Source of the DNA: Pleurodeles waltl
Taxonomy: Eukaryota > Chordata > Amphibia > Caudata > Salamandridae
Direction: 5' to 3'
Length of the DNA stretch: 64,000 bases
NCBI RefSeq assembly: GCF_031143425.1
Contig: NC_090447.1
Span: 847,173,760 to 847,237,759 of the forward strand
The position numbers and the translations under genes are program-made. Below the pieces are notes generated by a model. It did not search any database. It saw only the letters and a program-made list of their open reading frames with translations, and was not told the origin of the DNA. This document shows positions 31,474 through 42,490 of the stretch, piece after piece; the first letter of the stretch is position 1, and every line of letters begins with the position of its first letter.

Positions 31474-34400
31474 CTACTGTGCAGGATCAGACAAATGGTG
31501 AACTTTGAAATCGTCAATGGAAATGAATCTGTTGGTTCTGGAACCAGGCAGTTTTGGTAAGATGACAGTTCTTGTACCTTGTACTCCCAAGACTGGGACT
31601 GCTGCTCTGTAGGATGGACCAAATTCAATTTTTACAGTGATCTTCTCACAAACCAGATCCCCGTCTTTGGGAATCCAGCCAGTGAAAGTCATTGGTAAAT
31701 CCCTTATTCCTAAAGTGGCAGCACTGGCGGATGATTTATCATCACAAAATTGCTGAAGCTCCTGTAAGACAGTGGGACGTTCATTTATGTCAAAAGGTGT
31801 GTCTGCTGCCACCAAACCAGGGCCATCAAGATCTGGGAGATACATAGGTATCCCAAAGAGAACCTCATAAGGAGTGCGTCCCCACAAGGACCGTCTTGGC
31901 AGATTGTTCAGTGCTCTCTGGACCCCATATAGGTGATGAAGCCAACTGCGGCTAGAACCTAATATTCTAGTTGTTAAGGCCTGCTTTAGATCACGGTTCC
32001 GCCTCTCCACAACCAAATTTCCCTCTGGATAGTATGGTGAGGAGTAATGGAGTTCAACACCCATCCTCCCCATGGTGTCCCTGAATGCCTTAAAGGCAAA
32101 TGCAGGGTCCTGGTCTGAATGGAATGCGGCAACCACATATGTACAGATAAAGATCAGCAAGATTTTTGTAACAGTTCGAGCGTCGCCCGACCGCTGAGAC
32201 CATACCCACAGGAATCTAGAACAAGAATGAACAGCGACTGAGATGTATTTGTATGCACCATCAGGTTGAAGTGGACCGCAATAGTCCAGGTACACACATT
32301 ACAGTGGCCTGCTGGACACTAAGACGGATATCTGTGGTAGGCATTTGATATTAGAGCCTTTTATATGCTGGACAATGTGACAACAAAGGATGTATTGTTT
32401 TGTCTGTTAGTATAGACCTGGCCACCAGAAGCGTTTCGGTAAGAGTATTACAGTGGCCGAAATATCAGCATGTGCAGAAGTGACACCCTCATGCGCTGCT
32501 TTTATTAGACCTAGTGTCTGGTCTTCATTGGGGATCACTAGATCTCCAACCTCAGGAATTGTTGCGTAAGCAACATTCTGTGCACTGATGTGGTAGAAAT
32601 ATTTTTTAGGGTATGCTTTTGGGAGAGACTTGCCTTCAGCCGAAGCCTTCATGGCAGTCAGTATTTGATTATCCAATCTCATCTGAGAACGAGTCACTGC
32701 AGCCACAGAAGCCGTAGCTACTGCGGATTTGGATGCTTCATCAGCCAAAGCGTTACCAATAATGTGTACTCCTACACGTTGGTGGCCCAATGTATGTACT
32801 ACATGGATACACAGTAGCTTATCCTTAAGATCAGCCACCCTCCCCCACAAAGTGTTGTGTTTTATGGTGTTCCCTTTGTAATCTCTCAACCCATTCAGCT
32901 TCCAAAGATTGAGGTAATCATTGTGGGGCTGGACGCAGTAGTAGGAGTCACAGACTATCAAAGTCAGTAATCCTGGCTCTGTATGATCTAGCACTAGAAG
33001 AAGGGCTTTAAGTTCAGCCAGCTGAGCTGTGCAGTCTCCTAGGGTCTGCGCGTAGGTACTATGAGGGTGGAAAACTCCATTCTTCATCACTCCATTAGTA
33101 TAAATGACAGTATGGTATTTGTCAAGTGGTAAAATATCTAGAGGAGCGAGGTACTCCTGTTCATACTGGAGATATTCTTGTGTCTGAAGTTTTGAATCAA
33201 ATATGTAATCAACATCATTGGTGGTCAGGGAGGTATCCCACTGAATCCAACGTGGATGTAGTGCTTTAGCATTAGGAACGCTTGCTTTAGAGACAGCCTA
33301 TAAGGCTGGCACCGGGGTAACAACAATAATGTGTTTCCCTTGAGCAAGTGGCCTCTCCTTAATGACAGCCATTTGAATTGCGGTCAGAATTTTTTCTGTC
33401 GGTGCAAAACCTTGTTCTGCATTAGAGTATAAATGGGATTTATATGCTATGGGCACTGTGTCACCCTCGTTAAAGGTGACATAAGTAAACCCAGTGGCAC
33501 CAGCAATTATTCTGATGACCAAATTTGGTTTGTTATCACATGTGTGTAAGTGTTTGGCTTCTAGCATGTCCTGTTGCAATTCCCTAAGGATGCGTGTGTG
33601 TTCAACTGTCCCGTGTTTGCTAGAAAAATCTGGTCGTATTAAATTATAAAGTGGCTTGATAAGTTGTGCATAGTCAGGAATGTATGTTCTGCCACAATTA
33701 AAGAAGCAAAGTAGAGACAGTAGCTTCCTGAGCATGTTAGGTGGGTGCAGTTGTGCACATCTCTCTACGAAGTGTGGGGCCAGGCTCTTCCCCTCGTTTG
33801 ATAGTTCATATCCCAGGAACAATACACTGAGAAAGGCTATCTTACTTTTCTTAAAGCTACATTTTCGTAACCAAGGTCTGAAAATCCTAAAATGATCTGA
33901 TCGACCCTGACAAGATAAATAGTGAGGTCGTCGTCTGTGAGATAGATGTCATCCACATAGGATGGCGGCTCGGGATCAAGATCATGTAATATTGACATTA
34001 CATGGGCTGAGAACAGTCCTGGACTGTTCTTATAGCCTTGGGGCAAACGGCAAAAGCATTTCTGTGAGCCAAATGAGAATGCACTCAGGTCCCAACTTTT
34101 TTGTGCTAAGGTTTGGCAGAATAACCATTTGGAATTATCCAACTTTTTTTGTACTTTTTGAGCACTATATTGTTAATAAGTGCTGTGCTATGTGAATTTT
34201 GCATAGCGTAAGCGTGTGTATGACTGTTTAAGTGTATGTAGTCTAAGGATATTGTGGCTGAGGTTGGGGTGTAAACCTGATAGGTATTACATGACAAGGG
34301 GAGTCCTTGTACCAACCTACATGATTGAGGTATAATGCAGGAGCCTGCATTAAAGCCCAATCTACAGCGTAGGCTTGTTTTACCACCTCCAGAACAAGAT

Positions 34401-34743
34401 CAGAGAAAGAAGGCAAAATGGCATCTTCCCCATGTGGGAGCTTACGGACATGCTCAGGTGGCCGGTCTCTTTCGGCCAATAGAATATCACAATTATGTTT
34501 GTCCCAGAATATCACTTTAATAGTGCGCTCTATGTCTCCCTCAATTTGAATTTTTAAATCATAAGCCCTATCGGGTGGGAGAACGCACCAGTCCCCAGTC
34601 TCAACTGCAATGAAATAGCTAGTTGCTCTTGCATCCAGATGATCTTTCAGACTCTGATGACATATCGTGACCTCTGCTGCTCTGTCTAACAGTGTCACTG
34701 CCCACTTCATGTTTTTCAGCAATGCTCTTAAGTGTACTGGCAT
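31474..34743 (-). pseudogene. FLERV-A pol (protease, RT, RNase H, integrase)
   Basis: Minus-strand Pol. The protease region starts at the ATG 34741-34743 and has LLDRAAEVTI where active proteases have Asp-Ser/Thr-Gly. Reverse transcriptase follows (about 33840-34360) with LPQGYKNSPGLF and YVDDIYLT. The connection and RNase H regions span 32750-33820, with QLAELKAL and VCDSYYC; the first RNase H aspartate is changed (YTNG) next to a deletion relative to FLERV-B. The integrase zinc region is at about 32410-32520. The integrase core and C-terminus (31474-32295) contain YLDYCGPL, HSDQ and VVERRNRDL, so the three catalytic acids remain, plus a SIDDFKVHH end. Many frameshifts break it (near 34360, 34100, 33830, 33100, 32300). 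Affiliation to foamy Pol is by motif order and the YVDDIYL box. Confidence 0.88.
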
Positions 34744-34745
34744 TT

Positions 34746-36163
34746 TTAATTCACAGTGCTGCCACCTTTTTCTTTTTAAACTGTGGCGTCTGTTGTGGGG
34801 ACTTATCTTCTTTTTTGTCTGAAGACTGTGGGGAGTCTTTCTTTTGTTTGACGTATTCAGGACGTCAGTCAGGAAGGTCCCCTCTCTCGCTATGTATATC
34901 CTGTGTATCCTGAAAGGGACGTGAATCAGTATATCTGTCAGGAGCTTTTATACTTTCTTTATTTCTGAGAGTGTATCTCCTTTCATAGTTCTCCAGATGT
35001 GGAGAATCTGCTCTCTTATTTTGTCTTTCTTTAAATTGTTTTTGCTTATCCCAGCACTTCTTAGTATTTTCATGTGCTTGTTTAGTACCTTCCTTAGGGG
35101 TGGTACATTGTATTTCAAGCTTCTTCGGTTTGGCTCCCAAACTATCCCGTCCTATACTAGAATAGGTATCGGAAATAACTTTCCGTAGTTCTCTCTCCTG
35201 GCCCAAATGTGGAATCTCTCGGAGACGCTGGGGTATAGCCAGTACTGCCGCTTCCCCTTTAATGTTACTGAGTATTATTGAGGAGACTGCATCGAAGTTA
35301 TGCATTTATTTCATCCCCAAATCTAGGGCTGGTGCAGCACCGTGTTCATTCTGTATTTGTTTTAAAACTTCCGGTAAATTGGCAGTTGTCGGGGTACCAT
35401 GTGTGGTAGTGTATATTGCAGCGAAGACTGTACCCCATGTGGGTCAGTCATCCACTGAAGGAACCATCCCGAAAGGCAAGCATGTACTGACAATTCTATG
35501 TTTCTCCTGTGGTCCTGTATGCTGAAACACAGCTTTCAGCTGATTTATTTTCTGGGCTATCCAGAATGGTAGTTTATCTTGTTCTGTGGGTACTTTACCC
35601 ATAATGGTATGTACTGTTTGTGGATTAATCCAAGTAGCCAATTGGTATCCAGCAGGTGCTGGTGGTGCTTGACGTGCTGGTGTTGCGTTCAAAGTCTGCA
35701 TTACGAACTGAACGAGCCTTCTATATAATGTTACAATTTAATTATATAAGTTACGCAGATCTGCTACTGGCATATTCTGTATATCTGGGTGAGGTGTATA
35801 TGTGGCAAACATAGGCCATGTTGGTCCATCATTACTTAAAGGACCTAATCTTACTCATTGTATAACATGTGATAGGGTGCCTTGAAACCAGTTCTGATGC
35901 TCTTGATAGGTGAGCGGTATTTCGCGATACTGGTATGCTTGGTACCTTTGAGGTACATTAGCAATTCTATATGTGTGAAAAGTGGCTGACCTGGCGTCTT
36001 CCTCAGGAAAGGTGACCCAGGCATAGAACGTTTCTGTTTGGTAAGCTTCATTAGCTTCTGCTATGAAAGTGAATTACCCGCCCTCTTCTCTTAAGCCATG
36101 CGCTACTAGATGTAATGTTAATGCTTGTCTAGCATTTTCAGGAATGTCTATGGCGTTAGCCAT
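34746..36163 (-). pseudogene. FLERV-A gag
   Basis: Minus-strand Gag from the ATG at 36161-36163 (IDIPENARQAL follows) to a TAA at 34746-34748. The N-terminal part is in shifted frames. The middle (35444-35701) has WIAQKINQLKAVF; the C-terminal third (34865-35305) is highly basic (KERQNKRADSP, RRYTLRNKE) and has no Cys-His box, as in foamy Gag. At least one in-frame stop (34865-34867) and several frameshifts are present. The stop codon is followed two bases later by the pol ATG in a different frame, as in FLERV-B. Gag would package the genome and assemble capsids; this copy cannot. Confidence 0.8.
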
Positions 36164-36398
36164 ATTGAAAAATGGGTAAAGAGATGGAACACCAAGTGGG
36201 GAGTAAAAGTCCTTTTTAAGAGTTCGAGCTCGAACAACCTACAGCCTAATGAGGTGTTCCCTGTTCAGCTGAGGAGGATTTTCCCAAAGACCATGGACGT
36301 CTCCGTATAATGAGACCTAGGGTACCTGTCGTTTTGTGAGACAGTGATATTCGGGGTACCCATAAATTAGTAACTAAACACCATCGTTGGTGGCACCA
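36164..36398 (-). promoter_or_regulatory. FLERV-A leader and primer-site region
   Basis: Short leader between 5' LTR and gag. The minus strand just inside the LTR reads TGGTGCCACCAACGATGG; FLERV-B has TGGTGCCACCAACTATGG at the same place. The TGG start fits a primer-binding site, but I cannot match it with confidence to a particular tRNA. Confidence 0.5.
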
Positions 36399-37439
36399 TG
36401 ACGTAGTTTGGACTCCTGCTCTGGGCAAGACTGCTGGTTTAAGGATGACAGTACTTATGTTTGTAGGTAACTATGCCTATCCTACAACAAGCTGCAACTG
36501 TAGTCCCAACCCTTCTGGCTCACTAGCAGTATCTCACCAACAACCCAAACAGTTAAAGATGATTTGTGGCAGCCTTTACGCATGGACTCAGAAGTATGAC
36601 ATCTCAGGGAGTGTCATGGTTAAACGGAGATTACCCCTTTCTCACAGATATATTATGTCTCAACCAAACACAGGCAATAACGAAGATGCAGTAATGTTTC
36701 AATAGTTTTTATTTAATACAATGCGGTAAATTGTATTGGCTGCAATGATTAAGATAATGAACAGTACAAGAGATAGAATTGTGAAAGACGAGGGTCATGA
36801 TTATGAAGACCCCCACCATCTTGTATTAGCATAGAAAGACATAAAGTGTATAATATGTCCGTGTACCCTATACTAATAGGCCTAACCTTCTACCTAGAGG
36901 AGAGCTGGGTATGTTAAACCTAATCTGCCAATGCCATGTCCCTGGAAGGAGCCCCCAACCCTGGTTACCTTGAATGAGGTCTTGAGCTCATACTTCGGAA
37001 GAACACGAAGTCCAGGTCAGCGGCAAGGCGACGTGCAGCATCGATAGCAGCGATGGTATCTGGTCGGAATCGCTCTGATTATCTGTCTAAAGTGTGATGT
37101 ATTTATACAGATCTACTTGGACCCCTGACGTAGGTTGTTCCAAAACAATAGATAACGCTGCATGCTTGGGACGGTAATTTTTTATGTGGGCACCTACAGT
37201 TTGTTTGTCTTTGTTGTATGAGTTGACGCCTTAGCGCAGTGACACTGATAGCATAACTCTAAACAAAAGGGCCTAACTATAAACAAGGCAGCCATCTTAG
37301 AAGAATCAATTAAATAAATGGTCTAAGACAGAGCAAGCTAAGAAGGTTAAAGGTCACTAGGTGACGGGGGCACGAGTCTGCAAGCCAAAGGCTCAGCTAA
37401 CTCCCGCTATCGCATTAAAACAAACTAGGATTCACTACA
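36399..37439 (-). repeat. FLERV-A 5' LTR
   Basis: 1041 bp, minus strand, TGTAGTGAATCC at 37439 to ...CTACGTCA at 36399. TATAAATA is at 37100-37107 and AATAAA at 36708-36713 (minus strand). It lacks about 50 bases present in the FLERV-B LTR (around 55680-55735). Confidence 0.9.
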
Positions 37440-38452
37440 GGTAGCTATGACAATGAGACTGTTAACTTTGTGCCTTTTCTTTCTAGGTACCAACTGCGCT
37501 GTTTTATAGTTTATCTTCTAGCTAGATGTTTTTCCAAATTCATGTTTCTAAATTGTTTTTCCTATGAAGAGGTATGGTATTTTGTGGGTGACGCTGACAG
37601 AGATAAATGATTGACAAAACTGATTGCTGAACTCTGCTATTAATGTCAATATATTAATCTTTGATCGCTTATGCTGAAGCATTAGAGAATATGTTTTCTC
37701 AAGTTCTGATTAGATTATGGTATTGGTGGTCGTTAATGAACTAATTCTGAGCTGATTGAATAAAGTTTGAATTAACCTCATGGCTTAGTATTGTAACTAA
37801 TAGGGAAATAAAATTGATAAAACGTATAATTGAGTTGTGGTTATTCATGAAATGTTGATATATTGTCTCATGTTTAATGATTCTCTTAGTGGTTACTGAT
37901 TGATTACATTGATAATTGATGTTCATTGATTACTACATAGCTAGGATACTCCATGCGATCTAAAAGGTTCATCGTCCTATACGCGTCCCCTTGTAAGTTT
38001 ACTTATTAAGGACCAGGCGCGCTAGCACTGTCCTTTTATTTACATTTACCTCTGCCGTTGTCTCAAAGAAATTTTTACCAGCCAGGAACAAACAGACCAG
38101 TGACCACTTACTCCAGGACCACAATCAGTCATTTTGGTCCTCACCACCCCTATTTAGGCTGAGCCAATCAAAGAGCACAGCTGTAAGTTTGTAAACCTAT
38201 TGTGGGCTTACTGAGAGCTCACCTGGACATATAGCCCTTCCATTGCTTACCGCTGGTTGGCATTCTTGTCACTCTCATTTGCTGGCTTTCGGTGTTGCAG
38301 CTTGTTAACCTTGCAGCATAGCATTTTTGCCATATTTTTTATACCGCCTACTGCAGACTTTTAGCAAACTATTATTTTCTTGTAGCTTAGGCTCTCTATC
38401 CGCTTATCTCCTCCTCATGCCCCCTTTGCGCTCTCTCTCTCTCTCTCTCTCT

Positions 38453-38483
<31 letters not shown>

Positions 38484-39708
38484 ACCTGAGTGTTTCCTGC
38501 CTACCTCACCACATTGCTCTCTCTTGTCTGTGTGCTTCTCTGTCCCTGCACCCAGTGTTGCTCTTGATTGCCCATGTACTTCTCCATCCCCCCTGCGCTC
38601 CACGCTGCTCTCTTTTAACCATGTGCATCTCTTCCCCACCCATGCTCTTGTTGCCCTCTCTTGCCCATGTGCCTCTCGGCCACTTGTCTGTGTTGCTTAC
38701 TCTTGCCCATGTGCTTTTCCCTCTGTCCTCTATTTTGCCTCTGTCAACTCACTCCTCCATTCAGTTAATACAAACTCAAAACAGGGGCACAACCATCATT
38801 GTTAGGTGTGTGCATGCAATTGCCTACCAAATGACACACTTTGTTCTATAGCCATGCTGTACAGCATCACCAAAAACCATTGGCAAAGCCAACGGGTCCA
38901 AAAGGTGAGAACTATTTGATTTGCCAATGCTTGTTTTGCCATTGCCTTTGAGTTCCTGTTCATATATTCAGGCCCCAGCTTCCCTATACTGAACCACAGG
39001 ATACTAAAACATCACTCTTCTTATTTCCTTATGCAGGACTAATCACTTCTCGTCTGCTCACACACTCATTCCACCTGTCCTTACTTGACTATGTAGTGGC
39101 TCCCCCAAATCCATGATGATCCCATGACACTTCAGTCTACACACATAATGTGTCTTCTCAGGCATAAACTGACCAGCAACATCTCTCTTAATGTGTATCT
39201 GTTCTTACTATATATATATGCACCATCCAGTTGTCTCCTATTCATGTGCTACTTTCCCATCTAAAATGGTGATTTCTTTTGTGTCCAAAAATGTAAACAA
39301 CTAATATTGCTGCTGTATGGAGCACCATTCAGTTTCACATCTACAAGGAAATTACATATTAATGCATAATTTATCTGGCTTTACTTTTATTCTTCTTAAG
39401 TGACTTCTAACTTCCATCAGCCATATAACATTGCAAGGTGATCTCAATATTTTAGCTTTATGTGCTTCTTTGTATCTGGAATACAGGTTCTGAAGTGAGG
39501 CATTGCAACAGTTTATACTTGGCAATGTTTAGTCAATATTTGGAAGGCAAAGATACAACTACTGTTATGTCACATTCCCCTAAGCCTCCTTGGTGTCACC
39601 ATCCTTTCACGTTAGCATGATTAGTTTGATTGTTTCACAAAGAGTGGGCAAAAAGGTGAGGTGATGAGAGTGAATGAGACAGTGAGAGTGAGGGTTGAGT
39701 TAGATACT
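37440..39708. other. No gene seen; contains a CT microsatellite
   Basis: AT-rich, non-coding. A 174-codon frame at 38327-38851 is created by the CT microsatellite and its pyrimidine-rich flank and is not taken as a gene. Confidence 0.4.
38431..38483. repeat. (CT)n microsatellite
   Basis: About 53 bases of CT repeat with one TTTTT interruption. Confidence 0.95.
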
Positions 39709-40001
39709 AAGGTCCTGATTTATAGTTTGGTTGAGAGAGTACTCCATAGCAGCGACTCCCGCTGTGGGAGTTTATTTATTTTCAAAAATAAAACTGCAAA
39801 AGTTTGATGGCTGGCTGTCTTGTTTGATGGAGCTGACTGTCAAAATGTTAAAACATTGACAAGAAACACCTTGATGGCTGGACCTGCCAATGTAAAATGA
39901 TGTCTGTGGGGCCAGCGGACATATCCCAATTTGGTGAACGACAGGTCCATCAGGACGACAGAGATAACAACCATCAGCCAAACTACAAATCAGGCCCTCA
40001 G
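39709..40001. mobile_element. Short MITE (GGTCCTGATTTATAGTTTGG ends)
   Basis: The left end GGTCCTGATTTATAGTTTGG and the reverse of the right end GGGCCTGATTTGTAGTTTGG are inverted repeats, matching at 18 of 20 positions. The element is about 290 bp and non-coding. Confidence 0.75.
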
Positions 40002-41982
40002 TTATACAGTGTGTGTATGACTGAAAGAGTAACAGCAACAGCCAACATGCAAGCTTGGGAGTGAGAAAGTTTGAGAGCAGAGAAAATGAAAGAAAAGAAC
40101 AGAATTATTACATGAATTACTAAGAATGTCAGAGTGTAAGAATGACAGAAGCAAAACAACTGAGCAACAGAAATTAATACTGATGATATTATTGAAAGAG
40201 AAGAATTGAAATGGAAGAGAGTGCATGAGGCATACAGGGGGGACAAGATGTTAGTGTGAGAGACTGGCTTGGAGTGCTGAATGATCGAGAGAGTGTATCA
40301 GTGGGAGTGGCTGAAAGACTACTAGCACAAGTGTAGTTGTAATAGAAAAGGAGGGAAATGCATGGGTCACATTAAGGAATTGCCCTTCCTCCTCTAGCTT
40401 GTCTTGGGCCCCCAAGCTTGTGTACATAATTCAGAAACGTGTAGCTGGGAAGAACAGACAGCACATCTCACCCAATCTAATTTGGACAATTCACAATGCA
40501 TAAAAGGATAGCAAACAATACACCTGTCAGAAACTCTCATGGGAATTTATTTGTGGCAACCCAAGAATCAAAAAAGGAAAACAGCTTAATAATACCTGTC
40601 ATAAGGTCATAAGAAAGCATTTTTCTAGATGTAACCATTCATACCTTTTATTTACATATATAGACAATGATAATGGAAAACAACTGTTACCTTAGGTCAT
40701 GCAAATATCAGATCAACATTTGGAAATGCCGTTAGTGTACTCCTGGCTCTATGAAGCATGACGGCTGATTATTGTTTTAATAGGCATTGTATCATATCCC
40801 TCTAAAATGTGATCTGCCCTTCTAATTATGAAGGTATGAAGCTAAATTCTACTTAGATACCTCTTTATCTCATTGTGCTGTGCACACAAGTAAACAGTTT
40901 TAATTTAGTGGAGCAATAGTCGGCATTGACTCCTCTGAGCATTTTACAACTGATCTGGAAAGTTCCCTTTAACTTCATGCTGGTTACTGTTCTCCCAAAA
41001 GGCAATTTAGTAGGCAGACTTTCTTCTGCACATCCCTCCCTCAATGAATGTGTGTTCCTCTCTCTATCTGTGTCTCTTTCTTTACTCTAATCATAAGCTT
41101 TATAGAGACTCAGGGATTAACGTATAGGCACTCATTATGAACATGGCGGTTCAGACCGCCATGCTGGCAGTGGCGGAAAATACTGCCATCGGCATGGCTG
41201 TCTGAACCACCATATTCTGAACATGGAAGGGCTGCCACAGAGTTGGAGGGCATTTTGGCCACTCCACATTATCCTTGTAACACAGAGTTCTGGTCAAATT
41301 CTGCCAACCGTTGCATGGTGGATTATTTTTTTTTTTTGCATGCAGCTCACCAATGGTTAGTTGGTGAGCGCGAGCAAGAATTGGTGTTTGCTAGCATGAT
41401 TTTCATGTGCTAGGAGGGCACCCAGCGATATATTTTCACCATCAATGGTAGTGGGCCGTTGCAACTGTTCACTGTGAGAAAATCTACTCGAGCGGCAGCA
41501 AAATGAATTTGAGCAGCAGCACGCTCTGTCATGCCGTTTGGTGCCATCTTTGCCGATTTTACAGCACAGAACAAACTCCCAAAGCTAACAATCAGCACAA
41601 GCAGCTTGACGTACTGATTTCCACCCTTTCACAAAAATCTGTGGAATCTCACAGAGTAGTCATGTAACTCCACGGAATTCCGCAGAGTAAAACTCTGTGA
41701 GTTCCATCCACTACTATAGAAAACCAGAGGACAGATTAAAATCCTAATATTGCATCTTGGTAAAGCGACTAGCTAGAAAAGTATTTAACCAATTATTTGT
41801 AATAGTTATTCAAAAAAATCTAAATCCAATTCAATAATGAAGTTCGAAAAGTATTAGGAAGAATTACCTTGCCCCTGTCTGCAGTTGTTGGAGGCTAATT
41901 TGCATGATTTGCATTTACTTTCCAACTTCTCCCCGTCAGTGATTAGCATTTGTTGTGAAATGCCTTGTTGGAGCAACACTAC
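40002..41982. other. No gene seen; one Harbinger-like MITE fragment
   Basis: Mostly unassigned. About 41128-41250 has CATTATGAACATGGCGGTTC then CAGACCGCCATG, resembling a fragment of the Harbinger-type MITEs. Other frames have no domain. Confidence 0.4.
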
Positions 41983-42490
41983 GGGGCAGATTTAAGAGCC
42001 CCCAGCGCCACCATAATGACCCTATAACATATTTTCTTTACGCTAGAGCGCGCTACAGTTGCATTTGCCTGCTCCATATTTACAAAGTAAACCCTTGCGA
42101 CTCATTCTGCCTGCGCCAGGCATAAAAATGCAAGGGGGACATTCCCCTGTTAAGGGGTCCTAAAAAGCGGTGAAGGAAATCTAAGCGATTTCCTTGCGTC
42201 ATTTTTTTGGTACTTTTAGTGCCTGCTCAGAGCAGGCGTTATAAGGAGGCATGCTATTATTTATAATGGGCCCCTATGTAGTCTGCTCCAGCAACAAAAT
42301 TTTGGCACTGCTCCTGCAGAGTACATCAATAGCTCAAAAATAAGTATGCTACTGCCCCATACCCTGCGCCATGGTGCGCCATATTTTAAATTTAAATATG
42401 GCACACACATGGTGGCGGTAGAGGGCCCTAAGGGGTGCAAGGAAAGTGGCGCTGCATTAGGTGCAGCACCACTTTTCTTAAATCTGCCCC
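41983..42490. mobile_element. Short MITE with GGGGCAGATTTAAGA termini
   Basis: Perfect 15-bp inverted ends GGGGCAGATTTAAGA / TCTTAAATCTGCCCC enclosing 508 bp of non-coding DNA. Shares internal phrases with 10443-10777. The flanking duplication is not clear. Confidence 0.85.

Larger units (their letters stand above)
13021..37439 (-). mobile_element. Foamy-virus-like endogenous retrovirus, copy A (FLERV-A)
   Basis: A provirus on the minus strand with the order 5' LTR (36399-37439), gag, pol, env, possible accessory frame, polypurine tract, 3' LTR (13021-14107). Two later insertions split it: Harbinger at 14243-22488 between accessory region and polypurine tract, and Gmr1 at 24537-30784 inside env. 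Without these it is about 9.9 kb. Foamy affinity comes from Pol (YVDDIYLT in reverse transcriptase; a SIDD motif near the integrase C-terminus), a Gag lacking Cys-His boxes, and an Env with a long membrane-anchored leader. The two LTRs differ at about one base in seven over their first 240 bp, so the insertion is old. Expected 4-bp flanking duplications are not seen (CTTT left, GGTA right). Confidence 0.85.

Noticed and set aside
38327..38851. 174-codon plus-strand frame rich in Leu and Ser
   Set aside because: Generated by a CT microsatellite and pyrimidine-rich flank; no domain and no matching frame elsewhere.
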